Of a stretch of DNA of 64,000 bases, positions 13,001 through 21,832 are shown one piece after another; position 1 is the stretch's first letter, and the number at the start of each line of letters is the position of its first letter. The position numbers and the translations under genes were made by a program. The stretch spans positions 31,598,203 through 31,662,202 of the forward strand of contig NC_044918.1 in NCBI RefSeq assembly GCF_003576645.1. The letters are read 5' to 3'. The notes beneath the pieces were generated by a model that saw only the letters and a list, made by a program, of their open reading frames with translations, made no database searches and was not told the origin of the DNA. This DNA comes from Ipomoea triloba (taxonomy: Eukaryota; Streptophyta; Magnoliopsida; Solanales; Convolvulaceae).

Positions 13001-15305
13001 AGCACAATTGATAGGGCAAAGTAGTTTTTGACGGACATAGAAACTTACCTCAAGCTAAGCTCCAAAAGCAAAGCACCCGATCTTAGCTCAATTCCTAAGC
13101 TAAACACTTCAACGAGGAACCTGCGAACCAACCAATCTTTATTTCATCATCAATCCCATATAACATCATTATCATTCTCACTAACTCAACAACATCATAA
13201 TTATCCCAATGCCATCTCCTTTCATACAACAAACCCTTCTTCACCATCCACCCCACTAATCCAATTAGTTCCTCATTGTCAACCCACTAATCATCATCAA
13301 TCTTAATCCTCAACCATAATGCATCACCAACCATAGTCTTAGCATTAAACACCCTTAAACCAAGTAACCAACATTACTTTATCAATAGCCCATCATCATC
13401 CAATAAACCCATTTAATACTAATTACTATTTTAATCATTAATTTCTATTAGCATGCTAATCACCCTCTTTAAACCCTTAATAGCCCATAAGCATTATCAA
13501 CAACATAACCAGTAATCATCGGCTCATAATATCATCATCATTCAAACACCTCATTATTATCCTCCATGAAATTCCATAATTATCAAATAATAGTAACCAC
13601 CATCCCTAATCATCCATTAAACATTAATTACCATTATTAGTAATAATAGCAATTAGTCCAAAGTATCATCCTCCATCACACTAATCGTCATCATCTTTAT
13701 CAACTCATAACAACATCATAATCCCATAATCTTCATTAACAATTCCTTAATCATCATCATCTTTAACTTTTTTTAGACAAAAATCATCATCTTTAACTTA
13801 ATTAATCCATAATTAAACATTAATCCATAATTATCAATAATCACAACCATAATCATCATTAAAACTAATCCACAATAATTAAACCATAACCAAAATCTTA
13901 ATCATTAATCATCGTCATTAACTCAACTATTATGCTAATTAAAGCATCATCAACCCCACACTTAATCGTAATCTCCTTATACATAATTAATTACCATCTT
14001 GATTAAATCATGGTAGAATCATCATGCAATCTCCATCAGTATTATATATTATAACCTTAATCACCCATTATCAAAGCATTAACCGTAATCATATTCACTT
14101 AGCAACTAATTAATAGAAGTTATTAATCCTAATTACCTCAATAATTCACCAAATTAAACCAAAATCCCACAACCTTAAACTCTAATTACCGTAACTAAAC
14201 AAAATCAAATCTTAATCCTTAATTACCTTAACAATCCAATGTTAATCCATCTTTTTTTTGTCTGAGTACTATGTTAATCCATCTTTAATCCATCTTCAAA
14301 CCATAGCATCATCATTTAATTATCATTAACCAAAGCTTAATGTTTAAATTTCATCATCATCCACCTTAAATCCCCACTTCATTAAAAGTAGGTTCATAGA
14401 CATTACCTCCCCCAATCTTTGCCATTACTACCAGGAGAAAGAACAGAGGAATTGAAGGAGGCCGTCCTAGTCATCGCCGCTGACCATCGCCGTAGGAAGA
14501 GGGAGGGAGAAGAGAGGGAAAGGATGTCGCTGGTCTACCCTGCATCGCCGGCTGCTGGACTTGCTGTCGCCGACCACCACCGCCTTCGCCGGAGCAGAGG
14601 AGACCCGAGACCACAACTGTTAGCGTCGTCTGTTGTCGTCGCGAAAGGAGAGGGCGAGAAGAGCTAGAGAAATCGGGAGTTTTAGGGATGCTGATTTGGG
14701 ATATTTTGGACAATGAACACTTATGTGGTAACCAATGTACATATATATCTATGTATACATACTTAAGAGCTAAGTTTTGTTTTGGGCTTAAAATAATTGG
14801 GCTTTGATAGATTGGGCTCAAAAGCAACTATTTAGACTTAGTAGATCAATTCATTTGGACTTGAGTTTAGTTTGGGTCCAAACATAGGTCCAAAACAATG
14901 ATATAAAGGGTCACAGGTTTATCTCAAATAAACTTTTAGGTCAAAATTTTAATAAATAAAATTGCCCACTGAATAGGGCTTTTAAAATCATAAATAAATA
15001 TATAAATGTTTCGTACCAAATCATTTGAAATAAACATTTAAAATATTTAATTATAAGTTTATTTGATGTAAATTTCTTATAGTAAATTAAATTACATATA
15101 TAGTTTTATTTTAAAAGCTTAATAAAATAGGAGTTTAAAGATAATAATTTTGGATAATAAAATTATAAGGTATAAAATAATTTATTTGAACTGTGAAGCA
15201 ATAATAATTAGTTATTGAAAATATTTGGGTTAAAATATTTTAAATTGAAAAAATAAATTTTATTCACAATAATATTTTATTTAAAATAAGAATTGTTTAA
15301 AATAT
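10059..15305 (-). repeat. Degenerate Tekay-type LTR, minus strand, lacking its U3 terminus
   Basis: It begins TGTAACACCCCC like other minus-strand LTRs here. It carries recognisable LTR blocks: CGGAAGCAAATTC near 10137, AAGTGTGCACACCCCC near 12580, and on the minus strand an intron acceptor TTACTGTTTTCAG (11854) with donor candidates GAG/GTAAGT (13048) and AG/GTAATG (near 14406). A GC-rich leader-like segment lies at 14420-14670. It breaks off at CCGGGTG near 15305, without the final TGTTACA-type end, and no target duplication is found. Excluding the nested solo LTR it is about 3.8 kb. The ORFs on both strands at 14419-14827 are leader sequence, not genes. Confidence 0.65.
10236..11685 (+). 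mobile_element. Solo LTR, 1,450 bp, TSD CAATC
   Basis: TGATAAGCAC starts right after CAATC (10231-10235), and the element ends CACCCACCA before CAATC (11686-11690). The end region reads CAGTCTCTGTGGATACGACC and GGTTTCGACA, a phrase typical of the 3' ends of Athila/Tat-type LTRs (recognition from memory). It shares the first nine bases, TGATAAGCA, with the 5598 LTR but is otherwise different. No internal domain is present, so recombination between LTRs has removed it. Confidence 0.82.
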
Positions 15306-15472
15306 CCGGGTGAGAAAATAGAGTGATCGCCCAAGCCATGGCGATGAGCGGTCCATGTCCCTGCCCTCACTTATTTTAACGTAAAGGGGCTTTGGCGTTA
15401 GGTTGGAAATTGGCTAAGGGGTGAATATCGTTCCCACTAGTCGGATCGGCTAGAGGCCCCTAGAAAATCGGC
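15306..15472. other. Junction segment of unknown origin
   Basis: 167 bases lie between the broken LTR and the resumed 3' LTR of the Athila/Tat-like element. GC content is higher than its neighbours. No ORF or repeat match within the window. It marks an illegitimate deletion or rearrangement junction. Confidence 0.5.
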
Positions 15473-15790
15473 TGGAGCCTCCCACGCAGCCTCACACGCG
15501 TGTGGAGGGGCGTGGAAACATTCCAGAAGCTCCCCACGACCACCACCACGCGTGTGGGAGGAAAATGACCAAAGAACGTCGCGTACGAGGTCGCGTACGA
15601 GCATACGCACCCTCGTACGTGACCCAGATCTACACTATATAAAGAAGCTTTGGCGGAAATCAAAGACCAAGCAGCCATAGAATAGATTAGATCTGAAATT
15701 TCTTAGGGTTTTCTCCCTTCTTGGGAGAAAACTTTCTTTCTTTCTATTAGAGTAGATCCAAGATCAAGATAGGAGGATCAAAGTTTCAAG
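15473..15790 (+). repeat. 3' LTR of the Athila/Tat-like element, left part
   Basis: It matches the 5' LTR from GGAGCCTCCCACGC onward through the TATA box (15636-15643) to the hAT target site GTTTCAAG (15783-15790). The first ~205 bp of the LTR are absent. The LTR continues at 30076-30852, and a terminal piece also appears at 28394-28544 through the assembly duplication. Confidence 0.85.
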
Positions 15791-16403
15791 TAGGGGTGAG
15801 CACAACCCGCCCAACCCGCCCAACCCGTCCGGCCCGCAATCCGTTTAGAGAGAAACCGGCCCGACTGAACCCGAAATCCATAAACCGACCCAAACAATGT
15901 TATTTTTACGGTTTGAAGGGTTCGGGTAGGGTGTGCATTTTCTGAACCCGAACCGCCCGACAACCCGATTAAAACTAGGGTTAGGTTTCATGGTTCCCAT
16001 ATATATATTAGTGTTAGAGGATGCGCAGTCAGTCAGTCCACACTCCTCACTTCAGTTCTCATTTATATGATTCCTCTAATCCTCTCCCTTCTCACCTTCA
16101 CTCCGTTCAGTTCATACTTATCTACCAGAGAGGCGGAGACCTAATCCTCTCCCTTCTCGCCTTCTCCTCCCAGAGACCAGAGTCTCAATCCTCTGTCTCT
16201 CTCTCGGCTTCTCTTCTTCTTCGATTTCTTGTCTTCTTCTTCCCTCTGTTATCGCCGCCTTCACCGGACTCCGGTCTTCTTCTTCCCTCTGAACTCTGAA
16301 GTCCGAATCTCTTCTCCTTCGAGTTCTAGAGAGTAGAGACCACTCTTCTCTGTTATCGCCGGACTCCAGTGACTCCGTGACGGTGGAGTGCTTGAACCGT
16401 GGT

Positions 16404-17300
16404 TTTGTTGAGCTTAGTTCTCTGTTCTCAGTGTTTTGTCCAGACGCCGGTGACGCCGTGACTCTGTTCTCAGTGTTTTGTCCAGACGCCGGTGACGCCG
16501 TGACTCTAGAGTGCTGGAACCGTGGAGACGCCGGTGACGCCGTGACTCTAGAGTGCTGGAACCGTGGAGTTCTCTGTGACGCCGTGACTCTAGAGTGCTG
16601 GAACCGTGGAGTTCTCTATTCTCTCCGGACTCTAGAGTGCTGGAACCGTGGAGTTCTCTATTCTCTCCGGACGCCGGTGACGCCGTGACGGATTGACGTG
16701 GTGGAAGCCCTAGCTAGCAGAAATATTGACTCTTCTTCCATTCTTCGTAGAAGACCCTAGTTCTCCAGGGATTTTTTGGGAGACAAAAGTAAAATAAAAA
16801 ACCCTTGTTTTATATTTTTAGTTGTTCATTTAATTGTGATTTGTGAAGGCAGTGAAGTCGTGAATGTGTGATATATCTGTTTTTGTGAAGGCAGTGAAGT
16901 CGTGAATGTGTGATATATCTGTTAGATTGTTACCATGTTGATGATTAATGTGTGATATATCTGTTAGATTGTTACCATGTTGATGATTTATTACTGATTT
17001 ATCTGTTAGATTGTTACCATGTTGATGATTTATTACTGATTTATGGGTGGAAGTCGTGTACAATCAGAAATGGTACTTAATCTGTGAACTTCACATATAG
17101 TATAATCAGAAATGGTACTTAATCTGTGAACTTCACATATAGTATGATGCAACCATGCAAGCAGTTTGAAATTTGTTGTATTACCCTTAAGCTATTTGAG
17201 TTTTTTAAAATATGTTTCCCACTATACTGAAGTTTGAAGTTTGAAATTTGAATATGTTTCCCACTATACTGAAGTTTGAAGTTTGAAATTTGTTGTATTA
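16404..17300 (+). repeat. Serial short tandem duplications inside the hAT element
   Basis: A run of adjacent repeats: a ~43-bp unit with CCAGACGCCGGTGACGCCG twice (16438-16504), CTAGAGTGCTGGAACCGTGG four times (16504-16652), GTGAAGGCAGTGAAGTCGTG twice (16843-16900), GTTAGATTGTTACCATGTTG three times (16920-17020), GAAATGGTACTTAATCTGTG twice (17066-17130) and a TTTCCCACTATACTGAAG block twice (17214-17280). The open frames here (for example 16377-16688) follow from repeat periodicity and are not taken as genes. Confidence 0.75.
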
Positions 17301-17474
17301 CCCTTTAATACATCTGGAATGATTTTAGATCCTATTAGGACTTCATTAACTCAAAAAATTGTGGAAGCTTTGGTTTGTACTCAAGATTGGCTTAGGCCTA
17401 CAAATACCCTATTATGTCTTGAATTGGAGAGATTTGAAAAAGGTAACAGTTCTTACCTTTATGTAAATATGTAA
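17283..17474 (+). pseudogene. hAT transposase C-terminal remnant (dimerisation domain end)
   Basis: The segment SLTQKIVEALVCTQDWLRP with preceding NTSGMILDP matches the highly conserved C terminus of plant hAT transposases (family typically STSGR-V-DP-RSSL-P-MVEALVCTQ-WLR; recognition from memory). The frame reads on through ERFEK into a GT donor (AAAGGTAACA near 17441), and a TTTTTCAG acceptor follows at 17519-17526, so a spliced tail is likely. Everything N-terminal, including the zinc finger and the catalytic DDE core, is absent. The frame's ATG at 17283 is fortuitous. Confidence 0.7.
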
Positions 17475-18344
17475 TCTTTTTTAATTAAGACTTTACTTAA
17501 TTTTAACATTTTTGTTACTTTTTCAGAGTTGAGTGATGGTGGAAGTGGTAGGAGGATTGGTGGTTCTACACTACCTACTATATCTGTAATTTTATTATAT
17601 ATGATTATATTACCTACTTGTATTCTTTATTCTTGTATGAAATTAATGAATTCATGCGTTGGTTGCTGCCCTTGCAATCCAAGGCTTGGTAACTTTGTAA
17701 GTTGCTGCCTTGGTTACTTGTGGCTTGTGCACTAATCTAAATATCTGATGCAACTCAGGTAATGTTTTTATTTTCTTATTAGGAAAATTTTATTATGTTT
17801 GTGTCTTTTTGGCAATGATGAAAGCTTCCACCTATCATTTGAAATAAGGAATTAAGGATTAAGTTTGGTATTTTGCTCAATGTTTTTCACAACATTTTGG
17901 TAGCAATTTGCCCTTAATCCAAACACTTATGTAGACAAAAAAAGCTTACTTAGCCAATTTTATAATTATTTACTGATTGATATTTATTTATTTATTATTG
18001 TTTGATTAATTACTTTATTAAGTTTTTAATTTTTTACAGGAAGAAGAGTAAGTTTTGAATGTGAAATTGTGGATAGAATGAATGGTTCATAATTTTGATT
18101 CTTGTGGATGAATGATGAATTCATGAATTTAATTGGTAAATCTACCCAGTTGTAACTGTAACCCCTCACTAATTCCAATAAGCTGCGATCATACGTACCG
18201 GTCACGAACCGTAAAATTTTTAGGAATTTTGTTCGGACCCGATTGTCCTAGGAAATGGATTTTTAGACACCATACTATTATCCTTGAATTTCCTATTGAA
18301 TTAAGTTAGCCCATAGCAGCAAAAATTTATTTTTGATCGTACAT

Positions 18345-18358
18345 CGCGAAATTTCGCG
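18345..18358. promoter_or_regulatory. Perfect 14-bp palindrome CGCGAAATTTCGCG in U3
   Basis: The same palindrome is present at 26735-26748 and in solo LTR 47454 at 50057-50070, and with one mismatch in element 2 at 58248-58261. It sits about 200 bp upstream of the presumed TATA region. It resembles two back-to-back E2F-like half sites (TTTCGCG), which is inference only. Confidence 0.6.
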
Positions 18359-18846
18359 GTGTACCGAACCTAGCCCAAATTGGAGCTTTTGACTGGAATA
18401 AAATTGTAGTTTCAAGAGTATTCTATTTAAATTATTTTCTACCAAAAATTCATCTGTTTCAATCCCGATCAGTCCAAGTTGAGATATTTTATTATTTTAT
18501 TATTTTTTTTTCCTTAATCCTTATCACATAAATGTGATTAAGTATAAAAAAAACAATTTTTTTCCTTTTCTTCTTCCTATTGCCGAAAAGAGAGGAGAGA
18601 AAAGGGAGAGCTCACCATTGTTTTCTTCCTTCAAATTCCATAGCCAAATCCTTCTCAACTCTTGATTTTATTCGGTAATTTTTCAATTTTATTCGGTAGA
18701 AAGCTTTGAAATCCTTCCTAGGTTATGAATCTATACTTAATTTCTTGAAATCTCTTGTTATGGTGATGATTTGAATCTAGGGTTTCAAAGTGAAATTTGG
18801 GGAAAATCATCCAAAGTTGTTCCTAAGGAATTGTGACCACTTTGAG

Positions 18847-20666
18847 GTAAGGAAATTCCTTAAGTTGGTTGAGGTTTCTTGAAATTGAGTAATTGATAGC
18901 AATTGATGAATTAGGGATGTTGATGTGAACTTTATTGTGTACATATTAGTAGAAATTGTGAGCATCCATGCCTATGAAGGTCATAATTTGGAAGATATGT
19001 ACATATATTTATGATGTGGGTATATCATGTACATTATATATATATACACATGCCATTTTCGAAAATAATATATAATAAAATAAAAATAATTAGTATATAT
19101 ATATATGTATTAAAACCGTATGTATATATATATATATATATTATATGTATATGTTGTATTTATGTCCATATAGGCTTATACTTGTGAAAATAGTGAAAGG
19201 AAATCAGGGTAGATTCTGGCAGTAACTTCCGAGATTTATTGGGAAAAATTGGTAAGGTATTTTAATCCTATTTTTTTTAGACATGTAGTTCTATAAGTGT
19301 AGAACCCGCATATAAAGTTTCATAATGATCGGAGTAGTATAAGTATGGTTTTCGAATTTTTCTCCAAAACTGGTGCAGAGAGAGAAAAATTCCGGACAGC
19401 ACACTGCCAAGGGCAAAGATGGAATTTTCTGTGTTTATTCGCGGACCAAAATGACCAAAACTTTTTACGGACATCAAGTAATATGAGTTGGGGTTCTACC
19501 ATAAAAATTTCAAGTGAAAAAGAGTTCGGGAACTATCTTTACCGGCTCAATCTTTCGGACTGCGCCAAGCTGAAAATTTCTGGCAGAGTGGGCGGACGCG
19601 ACCTCGGACGCGCGTCCACTGCTCGTCCGTCGGCGTCCAGGGGTGCGAAAGTGAGATTAAATGTGGTTGTTTGGTGTAGGCTTTGATTATTATTGTTGAT
19701 GTTTAGTTGATGGGGTTGTAATGATCTTAAGAGATTATTATGACTATGAATATGATGATGAGAGTTGAGATCTCTCTATTTTGGTATTATCAGATTACCT
19801 TGAGAATGAATCAATGTCGTGAAAGAGAAAAGAGAAGGAAAACCCTTATGTTTCTGACGAGTTGATGAGGACTTTGATTGACCTACGGGAGGGTTTAATT
19901 ACCGTGGCCCGATGGTTGTTTATTTGACAAACCTCATGGGAGGGCTTAAAGTGCCATGGCCCAGTGGTTTTGTTTATGTCTCCTTGACAAACCTCATGGG
20001 AGGGCTTAAAGTGCCATGGCCCAGTGGTTTTGTTTATGCCGTATGACATGCAATTCATATTGAGGGCGAAGTCTATTCGCCGAGTACTGTATCACTCGTA
20101 AGCTGCGGTTTGCGGGGGTGTGCACACTTAAGTATAGTTACTCATGAGATATCGGGCAAGATTCGTTTCAACGAACCTAGTTAGGCCAACTAGGATTCAT
20201 TGTAACGATCCGGTATAGATCCAGGGGAATCGATAAGATACAGGGGAATGCCAGACATTGACCCCGAGTCGAGACCCAAGTGGAAAGGAGGGGACAGGAT
20301 TGATTGCTTCTAAGGCCTCAAGCTCTCAAGTTAAGGAAACTAAGGATATTTTTTTTTTTTGTTATAATGAATGGTAGATACGCTGTAACTACGAGAGAAG
20401 AGAAATGTGTGAAGGACTAGCACTGAATTATGCTAGTGATCTCGTTTTCTTGAGATGATTAGTGAGGAAATTTCCTTATGATTAATGATTTCTCTACCTA
20501 TTTGTATTCTCAAATAATTTTGTCCTATTGCATAGGAAACTTCCTTGGTAAGAAAGAATAAAGTTTTCTACATCTTGGTTTTCAAAACCTTTATTTAATT
20601 TCGGGAAACCAATGGATTTCCTTGCTTAGCCGTTGTGCTAACTACACTTCAATGTGTTGTTTTCAG
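18847..20666 (+). other. Predicted leader intron inside the element 1 LTR
   Basis: The donor TTTGAG/GTAAGG (18847) follows about 270 bases of leader after the TATA-like site. The acceptor TGTTGTTTTCAG ends at 20666, directly before ATG of the LTR ORF. Equivalent donor/acceptor pairs occur at matching positions in the outer LTRs (31608 to 3899; 37982 to 33448), solo LTR 35800 (36853 to 36049) and solo LTR 47454 (49411 to 47716), all minus strand. Splicing is predicted, not shown. Confidence 0.6.
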
Positions 20667-21092
20667 ATGGAGTCCAGCGTTAGTTCTTGCAGCCCGACGA
20701 ACTCCCTTAGTTCGTCGGAAGATGTGGGTCGTGGCTTAGACTACGACGTTTTTGTGCAGCAGATGAGTGGTGCCGACCCTTATGCCCCTGGCTATGCTCC
20801 TACAGCTCCCAACAGCTCACTGGCAGTAGATAGTTTTCTTCCTATTCCCGAGGGTGCTGATGTACATGCCACTTTTGGTTTTTACCCCATCGAGGTGCTA
20901 GTGGGAAGTAATCCCCTAGAGTTTATCGTTTATTACCCTTACCCGTGGGACCCGAGTCCTCGCGAGTATTGGGAGGAGTGGTCTATGGTCATGGTCACTT
21001 CTCGTTTCCTAGACCATATCACATGGTTCGAAGGGGAATGACACCTGGTCTGGGGTGAGTTTACGGGTCCGGTGTATCGCCAGATTGAGTAG
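20667..21092 (+). pseudogene. LTR-internal ORF of unknown function, copy 1 (one nonsense codon)
   Basis: ATG 20667 follows the predicted acceptor. 124 sense codons run to TGA at 21039-21041, where the element 2 homologue has Trp (TGG). The reading then continues 16 codons to TAG at 21090-21092. The N terminus is Ser-rich, then an acidic/Tyr middle (DYDVFVQQMSGADPYAPGYAP), then a conserved C-terminal block with FGFYPIE, YPYPWDPSPR, WEEWSMV and FLDHITW. No signal peptide, membrane segment or known domain is recognised. It lies in sense orientation in the part of the LTR that would be in the 5' leader of genomic RNA, about 740 bp before gag. Codon-level comparison with 56251-56772 suggests past purifying selection. 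Copies at 27184-27609 and 28866-29291 carry the same TGA. Confidence 0.7.
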
Positions 21093-21396
21093 GCAGGATA
21101 CCCGGAAGGTCTGTAGGGGTTTATCCCTTTTTGTGTAAATATTATGTAGCCAGGGGAGTGACTGATCCTGAACTTATGTTTTGGCCATTGGGCAAAAACC
21201 TCGGTGCATACTCTGTAAATATTTATATATATATGTATGTATATTATCTCAAAGTGAGTGGTTGTGTTTGTTGAGTGAAGTTTCTTTTAGCCTGTGCACC
21301 TAGAGCGGGGTCTGTCAAGAGAATGATAGAACTCATTTTGGGTGTGGCGGTAACTCCTTGGGTTGTACGGTAAGCCAGCTCGGGGGTGTTACAAAG

Positions 21397-21409
21397 TGGT
21401 ATCAGAGCC
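21397..21409 (+). other. Primer-binding site, tRNA-iMet
   Basis: TGGTATCAGAGCC begins 3 bases after the LTR end. This is the usual PBS of plant chromoviruses. Confidence 0.92.
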
Positions 21410-21832
21410 TAGGTAGTGTCATAACCTAGGTTACGCCAGAGCCTTAATTTGAGTCAGCCTAAGTTGTTAAGACTGCCCTAAGTCACTATTTCAGCTAAGG
21501 TTAAGTATGAGCTTCTGGAGCAGAGCAGGAAACCAGGCAGCATAAAAAGGGGGTACCTCATCTGTACTTTACAGAATCTCTTGATTCTGGTTGATTGAAT
21601 GATTTGATATGTAATTGTGATTGCTTGCATGTGCTAATCATTGCTTATAATTATTGCAAGTTGGGTTGATAACATACTGCATGACTAACTGCTATGCTAA
21701 AAGAGGCATCTGTTTGAAATAGGGGGAGTTGCCCTATAAGACTTGAGTAGTTACTAGGCTAATTGCTTAGCTAGTTAACTTCTTAAGAATTCCTATCTTT
21801 TGGACACTAACTTGTAACTGTCGTTTAGTGAA

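Larger units (their letters stand above)
18157..21393 (+). repeat. Element 1 5' LTR (3.24 kb)
   Basis: It runs from TGTAACCCCTCAC to GGGGGTGTTACA. In order: U3 with palindrome CGCGAAATTTCGCG (18345-18358), a TATA-like AGTATAAAAA near 18540, a CT-rich leader, intron donor at 18847, (TA)n tracts at 19030-19145, a 60-bp tandem duplication at 19926-20043, hairpin motif GGCGAAGTCTATTCGCC (20066-20082), a GTGCACACTTAA block, intron acceptor at 20666, the LTR ORF, and the end. Confidence 0.9.

Noticed and set aside
14419..14827. Overlapping frames on both strands in a GC-rich segment
   Set aside because: Best explained as transcribed leader of the degenerate minus-strand LTR; neither frame resembles a protein.
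16377..16688. 103-codon plus-strand frame with repeating ECWNRGV
   Set aside because: Product of tandem repeats whose unit length keeps one frame open.
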